Of a stretch of DNA of 64,000 nucleotides, positions 47,666 through 59,432 are shown in pieces. The notes beneath the pieces were generated by a model, which was not told where the DNA came from, did no database searches, and saw nothing but the letters and a program-made list of their open reading frames with translations. The stretch comes from Corylus avellana (lineage: Eukaryota > Streptophyta > Magnoliopsida > Fagales > Betulaceae): the NCBI RefSeq assembly GCF_901000735.1, contig NC_081545.1, positions 13,175,132-13,239,131 of the forward strand, read 5' to 3'. Positions within the stretch are counted from its first letter, which is position 1; the number at the start of each line of letters is the position of its first letter. The position numbers and the translations under genes were made by a program.

Positions 47666-47792
47666 AGCACCACCAGTGAGGTCCACAAGAGCATCCTGAA
47701 CAAGCCCACCTTCTAATGCCTCAAAAGTTGAAGAACCATGCAATTTGGCATGTGCCTTCTCCAATATAGAGACCCAGAGCTCATCGCCCTTC
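47666..47792 (-). pseudogene. Isolated calpain exon fragment, DEK1-like
   Basis: DEK1 is the plant phytocalpain, a membrane-anchored cysteine protease needed for epidermal fate. After an acceptor-like TTAGCAG the minus strand reads KGDELWVSILEKAHAKLHGS and then EALEGGLVQDALVDLTGG, which I recognise as the calpain protease core of DEK1; the insertion of two or three residues after LHGS is unusual. Beyond GGA the similarity ends and the frame runs on into unrelated sequence. No other DEK1 exon is nearby. It is a gene fragment, not a functional protease. Confidence 0.6.
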
Positions 47793-48395
47793 CTGCTAAT
47801 CACATCAATAACTAAAAGAAACTATTTTAACGAACTTCAAATATCTCTCATGGCAAGGCATAAGAAATATAGCAGCATGGTCATTCTTCTGGATAGAGAA
47901 TTGACGAGACAATCTTCCTTCATAGGACCTAAAGTAATGTTGTTTTATGGAATAGAGACGGTTCCCATTCCAAGTAGGAGAAATAGTCTATGAGTTGCGA
48001 AGGTTGACAATGTTCTGGCATAGTAGATTTGAAATAGTATGGACTAATGAGCAATGCAACTTATGCAAAGAAAAAGAGAGTAATGCATAGGAAATCATGA
48101 GACATTTATTGTGAGAGTCTGGGAAGATTTAAAGGTACTGCTACATCTCACAATTTAATCATAATGAAATGGTGGAATGTAGAATTTCTCAAGATTTTAA
48201 TGAGTTATTTAGTAGATTATGATAGGATTGCCTTACAATTGAGATAGTGTATGACAATAAAATTGAGTCCTTAGTCATTTATTTTTTAAAAAAGCAAGAT
48301 GATTATCTCTCATACAACTGTCATATAACTATGACAACGTGACAATGAAAATCAATTTTTGCACCAACCATTGTAAAAGATAAAAAAACTAAGGG
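47793..48395. other. Non-coding, nothing recognised
   Basis: AT-rich. The last 100 bases (48290-48390) weakly resemble one arm of the following MITE. Confidence 0.4.
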
Positions 48396-48548
48396 TTAAT
48401 TTTTACTACCACATCATTATGGTTGTATGTCAGTCGTATAAGAATCTACTAAATAGGATTACTCGCTTATAAATTCAAGAGTAATTCTATTTAGTAGACT
48501 CATGTACGACTGCCATATAATAGAGATGATATAACAGTAAAAATTAAT
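48396..48548. mobile_element. Palindromic MITE
   Basis: About 153 bases that fold back on themselves: 48396-48460 (TTAATTTTTACTACC... to ...TCTACTAAATAG) pairs with 48487-48548, and the central GGATTACTC / GAGTAATTC extends the stem. A TTA/TAA at the ends would fit a Tourist- or Stowaway-like target duplication, but it is also part of the palindrome. Confidence 0.65.
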
Positions 48549-48920
48549 CTTTTTTTTTGACAAGTGCTGATCTAATGACTGAATTTTAATAAACAACATT
48601 ACTCTAAAATTCAGTTAATTACAAATAAATAAAGAAAAAGAAAAGGAAAAGCGAAAAAACTTGAAAAAACTTGAAAAAACGAAGAAGCAATATCCTTAGT
48701 CTCTTTGGCACGTATATGTAGGGACTCTCTACAAATTACAATAAATAAAGTTGAGCTCCCACACAGGAAGATGCATTTCAACCAGTGAGTTGGGGTCAAG
48801 GCGAGACCGACTTTATAGTAGACTCACTAGACTCCATTTGTAGTTTTGTACAGCACCAAAATAAAAGGCCAACAGAATGCCATAGTGCCCAAAGAAGCGA
48901 CTTTCAGGTTCCCAACAGAC

Positions 48921-51908
48921 ATGGAGGCCAGTTATCATCGGAATTTCCTCTGCTTCAGCTTCAATTTTAGCTTCACTACTCTCCTCTTCCTGTCGTTCAT
49001 CTTTGCCACCTCCTACGCCTCTCTCCTCTCCAACCCACCCCTTCTCGGAATTCACCCTCTCGGTACCACTCTATCTCTCTCTGACTATGCTATTGCTATA
49101 TTAGCCTCAGAATGTTTGTCTTTGGAGCCTGTTAAATGGGTTTTCGGGGATATTAGGTCATACCCAGATGTCCAATCGGTATGTTCTTATGCGATTTCCA
49201 TTGAATTCTTGAATTTGAAGTTATTTCTGTGGTGGTTGCAGATGAGAAGTACTTTAAGTCAGACGTTATCAAGTGCAAGGACGGGTCAAAATCCTTCAGC
49301 AGAGACCGTGTCAATGACGATTTCTGTGACTGCGTTGACGGGACTGATGAGCCAGGTATTCACTCACATTCAATTTAGACTCTATTTTACTCTAAATTTA
49401 GAAATCTCTATGCATGGATATGAGTAATGGTTACTATAGTTGATTCAGAACTTTGATTTCATCTTTTATTCCAATTAATTAGGTGTTGAATGCTGTGTCC
49501 ACATGAAAAAATAAAAATAAAAAAATAAGTTGATACTGACGAGTGTACAAAAACGGCCTTTAATCATTTGTGCAGATTAGACTTCAGCATTATTTTTCAA
49601 GATTCTAATTTCTTTTTCCACTTTCATAGATTATGGGTGAATCTAATTGCTAAGATCATCAAATCTACAATGTTTTTGTTTTGTATAATAAAATGAATCA
49701 GAGAAATCAGGTAAATGGTCTTATGCCTTTCTGTAATGCTGGTGTGACATGGTTATGTTGCAATCTGAAATCTTGTCCATGAACTTATGTAAAAGATTAT
49801 TATCAATTTTCTCATGCTGGACGTGTACTTCATTGGATAGTCTTATTGATAATTCTTGGAAACCAGATGTTAAGTGAGATCAAACAGGCATGAGGGCTAG
49901 AAAATGGGAGTGCTTGATTGTTTTGGTAGTGTTAATGGACGCTCCTAAAATGATTGTGTTTTACTCTATTTTTATCTGCAAATAAGAGATGGATTCTGAT
50001 TGTGAGAAGTCTGGTGGAAAGTCACCTGGAATCTCATCTCTACATTTATATGGTACCATTGTTCTCTTTGAGCAAAGTAACCGCCTTCTTTGGGAGCAGT
50101 GAAACTAGTCATCCTCTAATTTGAATCATCACAGCATTACTTTCCTCACAAAATTCATAGCTGTCCTGTTGGTTGTCTGTTTACACCTGTAGGGGGAATT
50201 TTTTTAGGAAGTTACAACTTTTTTCCAGATTCCAATTCTAATTCTTTGTTTCATAAATCCAGATTCTTACATAAAAATGTAAGGCTAAAATGCACTTGCA
50301 CGTTAAATACAATTTTATTTACATCCCCTGGATTTCTAATTTTTCTAGTCATACTCCCGGTAACTTTTCTAGTCATACCTCCTGTAGTATTCTGCTATTC
50401 TAATAAACTATTTCCATCCTTCAAGTCATTAAGGACAATTATTTTCATGAGATGCAAGTGCCCCCTCAGACTCACCCACTGACATTGGTCGTTAATAAGA
50501 TCCCTATAGCACCAAATTATTCTTATGTGATTTGTGTTTTTTTCATTAATGATTTTAAATAAGAAGTAAATAAGAATAGTCCATTAGGAAAATTGGAACC
50601 AAAGAGATATCAAAGTTGATCATTTGGACCTTTCAATTCATAGATGTGGATCTCGGACCTTTGAATAGAGATATTTCCAAAGCTCACAAAATGGAAGAAG
50701 GAAAAAAGAGTATAGGCCTAAATAGAATTACATCAAACAACAGTGAATGTAGATGTATCTTACACAAAATATAAGTGTTGTGCATTACATTGAAAATCAG
50801 GAATTTTCTATTTATCTTGCTTTCTAACGACATTTGTATTATGGCAAGTAATTTGATCTTGTGTGTTGCATTTGCAGGAACTTCAGCCTGTCCGGCAGGG
50901 AAATTTTATTGTAGGAATGTAGGAAGTACACCTCAGTTTATATTTTCTTCTCGCGTTAATGATCGATTTTGTGGTGGGTAATATCATTCCAATTATTTCC
51001 TCCTTCTAATAGATCTGGGTATTGATTAGGGCCTTAATTTGTTTTCATTCAAATCCCACAGCTCTTAGGTCTCTTGTTTTCCTGATCTTGTTGGGTGTTA
51101 TCTCTTGTATACTTTATATGTACTTGGATTGCGCTCCTTGTACTTTTAATAAATTTGTTTATACTTATGAAAAACATTTGTTTTCAATTTTGGAGACTTA
51201 AGTGGAAAAACCCGTGTCAGGAACTATGCCTCTGGCCTTGAAATGGGATTGATGAATGATCTTCCTAATGGAGGATATATTTGTTGTGAGGCTTCATATT
51301 GCTGGAGCCCCTTTGTTGAAGGTCTAAATGATCCATGGATATGTGGCTTGATGGCATGTCTCCTAAGATCAAATTCTACTTGCTGGTCATGTTATTTCCA
51401 TATTTGATTTTAGATGTGTGAACCATTTAAATTGTTGCCCTTCTTGCAGAGATTGTCATAATTAAGTGTTTAATAAGATTCTGAGTTCTAGTTACGGATT
51501 CAATGCTTTCTAGATTGCTGTGATGGAAGTGATGAATACGATGGCAGCATCAGTTGTCCCAAGACATGCATCATGGGTGGGAATATTGACTACAAGACTG
51601 GCAGTTATGTCTCAACTGTCCGTGATACAGGCTCCATTGATGCAAAAGAAACCAAAAATGGAGCTAATTTGGAGGACTTGATTGAAAAGCTTAAAGGTAT
51701 TTTTTGTTCACTGTAGTTTAAGTGCAGTTGAAGATTATATATTAGTTGATATGAATTGAAATAATAGTTGATATGAGTTTGGGGTTTTGTGGTTCCAGGT
51801 CTGAAGGTAATAATAGTCGTACAGGTGATTCTTGTTGGTGGTGTGGTGGTTTACATTTACCGGATAGTCAATCGCCGTGTCAGATCTAAAAGAAGACGTT
51901 ATCGTTGA
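48921..51908 (+). CDS. Glucosidase II beta subunit-like short membrane protein, five exons
   Basis: Related to the N-terminal part of the ER glucosidase II beta subunit (PRKCSH), which helps trim glucose from N-glycans. This short plant form (compare Arabidopsis At2g42390) lacks the MRH lectin domain, and its exact task is unclear. Exons: 48921-49062, 49242-49355, 50878-50973, 51514-51696, 51799-51908; all introns are GT-AG and phase 1; 214 residues. A hydrophobic signal sequence (about residues 10-35) precedes LLGIHPLDEKYF. Two LDL-receptor-A-like repeats follow: [20 protein letters not shown] with DGTDEP, and FYCRN to [14 protein letters not shown], both keeping the acidic calcium ligands. 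Near the C-terminus is a single membrane helix ([18 protein letters not shown]), then a basic tail. Start chosen at the ATG before the signal sequence. No lesion seen. Parts of intron 2 recur in the F-box spacers. Confidence 0.92.
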
Positions 51909-52760
51909 AGAAATCTACCACCCACAGTGTAGCTGACTATTTTATTTTGGTGAGAATACTTGCCTGTTTTCCAATTGATTTGAATTCCCACAGTTACCCT
52001 CTCGTTTCTGAAATATATTCAGACCCTATAATGTTGATTGGCTGATTTCATAATCGTTCTTTCACTTATGTTTTAAGGCTTTCAGCGCATTGATTGCTTT
52101 CTTGTGGGGGTGCTTTCTTCCAGATTTGACTATTTCCAAGCCTGACAGGCTTTAGTCTTGATTTCAAAGTCTTGTTGCATCAGTACAAGTATTTGCTGCT
52201 GGGCAAGGAACAAAATAGTGGACTGATATCTATCTGCTGCAGTGCTCAAATATTGGAAGTTATGAAAGGCTTTGACATAAAGGAAATGGAACAGATTTTG
52301 AGCTCGGTTTCATGGATAGTCTACACAAAGTAAGACAAATACTTGCTGCCTCACTTCGAAGACTTTCAGTGAAATACAATACAGAGGGGAATTTGTTATA
52401 CTTGTTACCCTGTAAAAGTAAAATTTCTTACAATCAAGTGCATGATTGTTCTTTTTGATGTTCACTTGAACATAATATTTCATAGGTCCAAATGAATGAT
52501 ATACACAGGATGGTGCTTCCTGCAAATCCGCTTGTGCTTTGAGTAGTCTCAGAAGATGTGGATGTATACAGCAAATTGTGCCCCACAATCCCCCAAAATC
52601 ATGCATATCCTAGTATTTGGTCTTCCCAATAGGGTCATTATAACATTAGTCTTCAGAGTGCTCTCTTTACTAGTATATAATTGAAATGATTTCAAAGACT
52701 TTTCAGGGTCTGCTACTGAGCTATTGGGAAGCTGCTAACCAACAATCAGCATTTAGCTCA
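51909..52760. other. 3' UTR and flank of the glucosidase II beta-like gene
   Basis: Presumed 3' UTR followed by unannotated sequence. The minus frame at 52310-52606 is not supported by any motif. Confidence 0.5.
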
Positions 52761-53139
52761 AACTGAAACATGATATCTTGTATTCTTGATTGTAACAGGT
52801 CTAATGGTAATCTAAGATTTATGCTTTCTTTGTAATTGTTCAGTTTTAATGGGCTTTCCGTTATGACTGTTTTAGTTTCTCTTTTGAACTGTTGTATGGA
52901 GATTAGGGGGGAGTAGTTAGAGAATCGGTGAGTCACGACTCAAGAAGTATATAAAACCCAATTTCCTTTGGACTTTGTAATTAAAAGCTTAGTTGTAAGG
53001 ACGTTGGACTAGCCTCCAACTTACCCATTTCATTCCAGTTTGTTCATCATTTCACTTTCATCTCTCCATTCTACAATTCCAATTACATCAAAATAAACAA
53101 TCAAAAAATCCATTGCATAGGAATAGGATTGTACATTTA

Positions 53140-53720
53140 GGCGGATTCTAACCGCAACTAACTGCTATATGCATATACGAATGTGGTTAGCAAAAAAACA
53201 CTAACCGTATATGCGGATAATGATTTTAGGGTATGTTGGTACGGTTAATAACAACATTCGCATATATATATATATACAAATTCAACAAAATGACATCGTT
53301 TTGGATTTGGTATAGGGTTTTATTTTATTTAATATTTTTTTTCTCTTTGATCTCATATCTCACAGACTCACTCACGCAGTGACACTGCACTTTCACTAGG
53401 CAACTATTGTCATCCACTTGCAACGATATGGATTTCATCTAAAACACTAGGACTAAAAAAAAAAAACTAAAACATGATTAAACTATTTTAAAATAGGCCA
53501 TAATAGAGACCCAAAGAAGGCCCAAAAGACTAAAATAGGTCCAAAATGCCCATTACCTGATATGCAGCTAATGATTAATGATTGCGCAAATAATAGTTAG
53601 TAATCGCAGGATACGAATGCGGATGTGGTTACCTAAAAGTGATAACCGCATTATGTTGATGAGGATACGGATATTGCCAATAATCGTTTATATCTCCACA
53701 AGCCCAACCCTGCAAGGCTG
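53140..53720. repeat. Probable non-autonomous hAT-like repeat, also at about 57517-58110
   Basis: The ends read TAGGATTGTACA and, on the other strand, CAGGGTTGGGCT, and the subterminal parts are rich in inverted GCGGATA/CCGCAT motifs, as in many hAT-derived elements. A relative with the same motifs lies near 10626-10700. I found no clear 8-bp target duplication. Confidence 0.35.
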
Positions 53721-55279
53721 CAAAGAAATACAATCAAGATTTACTAGTGTGTAGTTTTTTTACCGGGGTTAATTTTGATTTTGCTAATTTTGTGCAGTTT
53801 TTGTCTTCATTTATCTATTGCATTCCAATGAGTTTGAACTTACTCCAAATTTTAAAAAAATATATTAATTTTCTTTTTTTCCTAATTAAAAAGGTTAGGA
53901 GGGGTGATTAGAGTTGCTATTTTACCTGAGCATAACCATAGTAGCTCATTGAGCGCAAAACCACCAATGAAACAGTCATTCTCCATTAAAACACCCTCAC
54001 ACACTCATACAAGGACAATACTAAGTAAAATGGGCTAAAATGAGTTGAAGAGTCGAAGAGGGTGGGCTATTTATAAAAGACAAAAGCGCTAAGGATAATA
54101 ATGATTTGCTTTGGCAAGTTTGCGTATAGTCGAAGGTTCGCTGTACTATTACCCAATAATTATAGGGTTTTAGGTCAAATGTTCAGAGATAGGGTTAAGA
54201 TTGAATGTTCGGTGGTCCACACTAAAATATTCTTCACTAAGGTTTGGCTCGAACCTTCGGTTACAAGGCTTCAAACATTCGGCTAAAACCATAAGTCAAA
54301 ATTGTTACTTTCAAGTTTCAATGAACCCTAAGCAACCATTTAGCCTCTCTAGAGCCAATACAACCTTAATTAAACACTTGGCGTATTGCATGCTCAATTC
54401 CTAGTCGGCCACAATCACGACCCAAGGGAATGGGCCCTGTAGAAGCCCATCAGGGATGCTGCATACTCCCACACATCCAATTTCGTCAGGCCCAAGAAAT
54501 AAAGCGCAAGCTTCCCTCGACTGCCTATGGAAAAACACCCGCTGAAGGAAAATCTACAAGATCACGGAATCATAGGGAAATCGAGGGATGGGGCGCTAAA
54601 AGATCTTCATTTATGGGAGGGAACCCTTCCCGAAAATCAAGAAGAAGGCATACCACCCATGGAAACCAGCTGGAGGATCCGACACCCCACCACCAAATTG
54701 TCGTACCATATTCAATTCTTTCCAAACCTGCGGAAATGATCGCATGCAGGTTCTATGTATCTCACTCTAATTATTCTTGACATTGTCTTGTCTTTCATGT
54801 TTTAATATTATCAAGTGTTTATCTATGTTTGACTTAAGCGTTGAAAATGGTATTGCTGCCTTTTTTTCTCTTTATGTGTGGCTCTCACTACTAATACTCA
54901 AGTTTTTCTTGCGGAACCAGTGTTGGGAGCTACTAGGCGTGGCAACTGCATCAATAGTTTTGTGCCGTTTAAAAGTAGGGCTGACAATTTTGACCCGACC
55001 CGACAATTCGACACGAACACAATACGAAATTAGCGGGTTTTGGTTTACCTTAAACGGGTTTGGGTCATAAACGGGTCGACCCGTTTATGACTCGTTTATG
55101 AGTGTCTGGCGGGTCGTGTCGCGGGTCGACCCGCGGGTGACCCGCCAGACCCGTTTGTTCTTTTTTTTTTTTTAAAGTGAAAAACGCATACAGGACACTC
55201 GTCTCCTCCAACTCCAAAAATCAAAATCCTCCAAACCCAGAGACCCTCTCGACCTCACTCCTCACGCGACGCCACCCCC

Positions 55280-55327
55280 NNNNNNNNNNNNNNNNNNNNN
55301 NNNNNNNNNNNNNNNNNNNNNNNNNNN
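55280..55327. other. Assembly gap of 48 N
   Basis: 48 N inside the hAT-like element; unlike the 100-N gaps this is probably an estimated length. Confidence 0.99.
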
Positions 55328-55565
55328 CCTCGCCTCCGCCACTGCCGCTCTCTTTCTTCCCCCAAAAAAGTGAAAAACGCAGACGATCCAGACCCGTGTT
55401 GCAAACTTGCAGTCTCCTTTACTCCACTCTCTAGATCAGCAGATCCAGACGGACCAGACCTCTCGGCCTTTCACCGCTCCATTTTTCCTTTGTTTCTCAC
55501 TTTCTCCACTGCCGCTCTCTCTCACTCTCGCCGCCGACGTAACAAATCAAGCATCAAAGGAAGCC

Positions 55566-55650
55566 ATGGCAACGATGGCTGAGAAGGCACCCATTACTGC
55601 AAAAAGGAGGAGGGTCCGAGCTGATTTGGAGCCTAAGCTCCCCAAGCCCT
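55566..55650 (+). pseudogene. Captured first exon of a caleosin/peroxygenase-like gene
   Basis: Caleosins are lipid-droplet calcium-binding peroxygenases. Inside the hAT-like element an ATG at 55566 opens a 28-codon stretch ending at a GT donor (55651). It reads APITAKRRRVRADLEPKLPK then Pro. The pattern of a short Ala/Pro-rich start, then RxDLxxxLPKP, is the N-terminus of plant caleosins, where a Tyr follows. Here the exon ends with a single T, the first base of a Tyr codon, so the splice phase also agrees. No EF-hand or membrane segment follows. The 5' flank (about 55370-55565) may be the captured 5' UTR. The family assignment rests on a short match made from memory. Confidence 0.5.
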
Positions 55651-56070
55651 GTAATCTTCTTGTAATCTTCTCCTCTTTTTCCTTTTTCCCTTTTCTTCTT
55701 AATCCATCTCTTTTCATATTGATTTTGAAGTGTATTTCTTCTTCAGACGAATCAGACTTATCACTATTATTATAAAACTATTATTATTTTATTTTTTATT
55801 TTTTTTAAAAAAAATCATTTTTTAAGTTTAACTAGTAAACGGGTCGTGTCGGGTGACCCGTGAAATACTCGGGTTCGTGTCGTGTCGGAGGGTCCGACCC
55901 GTTTAATAAACGGGTCGTGTTTGGGTTTTGGTTAAACGGGTTGCGGGTACCCGCGGGTCGTAAACGGGTCGACCCGCGGACCCGTTTTGCCGGCCCTATC
56001 TAAAAGACAAGGGCTAATACTATTGATACATAGTTTTTCGAGATGATGATGTGGCACGCCTTGCAGGGGG

Positions 56071-56755
56071 TGTTGACAACTTCGAGGATACTTCAGGCTA
56101 CTCACACAAAAAACAAACAGGATTAGAGCTCCCGGTGGTGTCCCGGCGGGGAAGCTTCGATGCCAAAGTCAGAATGTGAGGAAAGAATGTCCAAGCAACC
56201 ATAGTTTTCATAGCTAGGATTGCATTTACCTTTGATTGAAATTGAGACTTGTATTTATAGGCATTGAGTAGAGCTTGCTTCCCGCACGTCTCGGGATTCC
56301 TTTCCTTAGATATCTGTTTCTCAGTTATTTTATAAAGGTAGGAATCCAAGGACAGGTGATAAAGTTTTCGTTCGAATGAGATAACCTTTTGAATTTGAAC
56401 AGTTGCTTATCCCGCTTATGTAGGGGCAGTTTGCATGTGGACAGTTATCTATATTGTAGAGATCTTTTTCGAAGGTGAGATAATGATCACTTGTGTTAAT
56501 TTGAATGCTTGCATATTCTTTGTCGTGAAATGACTGATCTACCCTTGGCTCTTAACTATCTTGTACCTGAGAAGTTGAGTCTTGGGTTCGGCATCCGACA
56601 CTCACCAAGGAGTAGTCTCTGACTCTTGTTCGAGGCCACCTCGATTTACGGGGCCTTCTCGGGAAAAGTTTGTCCGAGGCCTTGTCGGGAATACCGTCTT
56701 GCTTAGGTCGAATTTAGGACCCGTTAGGCTTTAGGAGTTGATCCAAGGCCCAACA
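56071..56755 (-). mobile_element. LTR of Tat-like Ty3/gypsy element, copy 1
   Basis: Same sequence as 59433-60117 within the duplicated block; TGTTG...CAACA ends. The internal flank continues to the gap at 57034. Confidence 0.65.
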
Positions 56756-57033
56756 GTTACCCTCCAATTTCCTGATATGAAAGATTATGGAAATTTTTTG
56801 TTTATAAATGGAGCGGCGTTCTGAAATTATACCTTCTTTAAGTGAAAATCCGAGACTTCCGAGGCGGGAAATTTGAATTTCCAATCTTGGCGGGAAATCT
56901 GACACCAATTTTTGCCAAGACAATTGACATAACTGAGGGTGCGTCGGTTGTTCCACGTGTCAGTGTCGGGATGGACGTCCTTTCGGCTGTCGGTTGTCAG
57001 CTGTTACGCAGGATTTGTATAGGCGCGCCTTTC

Positions 57034-57133
57034 NNNNNNNNNNNNNNNNNNNNNNNNNNNNNNNNNNNNNNNNNNNNNNNNNNNNNNNNNNNNNNNNNNN
57101 NNNNNNNNNNNNNNNNNNNNNNNNNNNNNNNNN
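57034..57133. other. Assembly gap of 100 N
   Basis: Lies exactly between the two copies of the second duplicated block. Confidence 0.99.
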
Positions 57134-59432
57134 AACTGAAACATGATATCTTGTATTCTTGATTGTAACAGGTCTAATGGTAATCTAAGATTTATGCTTT
57201 CTTTGTAATTGTTCAGTTTTAATGGGCTTTCCGTTATGACTGTTTTAGTTTCTCTTTTGAACTGTTGTATGGAGATTAGGGGGGAGTAGTTAGAGAATCG
57301 GTGAGTCAGGACTCAAGAAGTATATAAAACCCAATTTCCTTTGTGCTAGGGTCATTCTGGACTTTGTAATTAAAAGCTTAGTTGTAAGGAGGTTGGACTA
57401 GCCTCCCAACTTACCCATTTCATTCCAGTTTGTTCATCATTTCACTTTCATCTCTCCATTCTACAATTCCAATTACATCAAAATAAACAATGAAAAAATC
57501 CATTGCATAGAAATAGGATTGTACATTTAGGCGGATTCTAACCGCAACTAACTGCTATATGCATATACGAATGTGGTTAGCAAAAAAACACTAACCGTAT
57601 ATGCGGATAATGATTTTAGGGTATGTTGGTATGGTTAATAACAACATTCGCATATATATATATATATACAAATTCAACAAAATGACATCGTTTTGGATTT
57701 GGTATAGGGTTTTATTTTATTTAATATTTTTTTTTCTCTTTGATCTCATATCTCACAGACTCACTCACGCAGTGACACTGCACTTTCACTAAGCAACTAT
57801 TGTCATCCACTTGCAACGATATGGATTTCATCTAAAACACTAGGACTAAAAAAAAAACTAAAACATGATTAAACTATTTTAAAATAGGCCATAATAGAGA
57901 CCCAAAGAAGGCCCAAAAGACTAAAATAGGTCCAAAATGCCCATTACCTGATATACAGCTAATGATTAATGATTGCGCAAATAATAGTTAGTAATCGCAT
58001 GATACGAATGCGGATGTGGTTACCTAAAAGTGATAACCGCATTATGCTGATGAGGATACGGATATTGCCAATAATCGTTTATATATCCACAAGCCCAACC
58101 CTGCAAGGCTGCAAAGAAATACAATCAAGATTTACTAGTGTGCAGTTTTTTTACCGGGGTTAATTTTGATTTTGCTAATTTTGTGCAGTTTTTGTCTTCA
58201 TTTATCTATTGCATTCCAATGAGTTTGAACTTACTCCAAATTTTAAAAAAATATATTAATTTTCTTTTTTTCCTAATTAAAAAGGTTAGGAGGGGGTGAC
58301 TAGAGTTGCTATTTTACCTGAGTATAACCATAGTAGCTCATTGAGCGCAAAACCACCAATGAAACAGTCATTCTCCATTAAAACACCCTCACACACTCAT
58401 ACAAGGACAATACTAAGTAAAATGGGCTAAAATGAGCTGAAGAGTCGAAGAGGGTGGGATATTTATAAAAGACAAAAACGCTTAGGATAATAATGATTTG
58501 CTTTGGCAAGTTTGCGTATAGTCGAAGGTTCGCTGTACTATTACCCAATAGTTCTAGGGTTTTAGGTCAAATGTTCAGAGATAGGGTTAAGATTGAATGT
58601 TCGGTGGTCCACACTAAAATATTCTTCAGTAAGGTTTGGCTCGAACCTTCGGTTACAAGGCTTCAAACATTCCGCTAAAACCATAAGTCAAAATTGTTAC
58701 TTTCAAGTTTCAATGAACCCTAAGCAACCATTTAGCCTCTCTAGAGCCAATACAACCTTAATTAAACACTTGGCGTGTTGCATGCTCAATTCCTAGTAGG
58801 CCACAATCACGACCCAAGGGAATGGGCCCTGTAGAAGCCCATCAGGGATGCTGCATACTCCCACACATCCAATTTCGTCAGGCCCAAGAAATAAAGCGCA
58901 AGCTTCCCTCGACTGCCTATGGAAAAACACCCGCTAAAGGAAAATCTACAAGATCACGGAATCATAGGGAAATCGAGGGATGGGGCGCTAAAAGATCTTC
59001 ATTTATGGGAGGGAACCCTTCCCGAAAATCAAGAAGAAGGCATACCACCCATGGAAACCAGCTGGAGGATCCGACACCCCACCACCAAATTGTCGTACCA
59101 TATTCAATTCTTTCCAAACCTGCGGAAATGATCGCATGCAGGTTCTATGTATCTCACTCTAATTATTCTTGACATTGTCTTGTCTTTCTTGTTTTAATAT
59201 TATCAAGTGTTTATCTATGTTTGACTTAAGCATTGAAAATGGTATTGCTGCCTTTTTTTCTCTTTATGTGTGGCTCTCACTACTAATACTCAAGTTTTTC
59301 TTGCGGAACCTAGGGTTGGGAGCTACCAGGCGTGGCAACTGCATCAATAGTTTTGTGCCGTCTAAAAGACAAGGGCTAATACTATTGATACATAGTTTTT
59401 CGAGATGATGACGTGGCACGCCTTGCAGGGGG

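Larger units (their letters stand above)
54976..55998. mobile_element. hAT-like non-autonomous element with captured gene piece
   Basis: Starts TAGGGCTGACAA and ends with the complement of TAGGGCCGGCAA: 12-bp terminal inverted repeats with two mismatches. Eight-base target duplication TTTAAAAG (54968-54975) and TCTAAAAG (55999-56006), one mismatch. The empty site in copy 2 reads GTGCCGTCTAAAAGACAAGG with a single TCTAAAAG (59361-59368). The subterminal 100-150 bases at both ends are dense in GGGTCGACCCG and AAACGGGT motifs in both orientations. No transposase is present. The interior (interrupted by 48 N, 55280-55327) holds an exon-like piece of a host gene. Eight-base duplications and these termini point to the hAT superfamily. 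Confidence 0.88.
52761..57033. repeat. Second duplicated block, copy 1 (carries the hAT-like insertion)
   Basis: Matches 57134-60395 closely with scattered substitutions (for example GCAGG against GCGGG near its end). Copy 1 alone has the 1 kb insertion at 54976-55998; copy 2 alone has a small insertion of about 16 bases near 57341. Copy 1 ends exactly at a 100-N gap and copy 2 begins immediately after it, the usual picture of two haplotypes placed in series. Contents: an AT-rich hAT-like or MITE-like stretch (53140-53720), open frames of unknown nature at 54430-54780 that are conserved in copy 2 (KENLQDHGIIGKSRDG and so on), the hAT-like element, and an LTR of the Tat-like element with its inner flank. 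Confidence 0.92.

Noticed and set aside
55177..55434. ORF across the 48-N gap in the hAT-like element
   Set aside because: Interrupted by N and made of simple Ser/Pro/Leu-rich sequence; only the exon at 55566-55650 has gene-like features.
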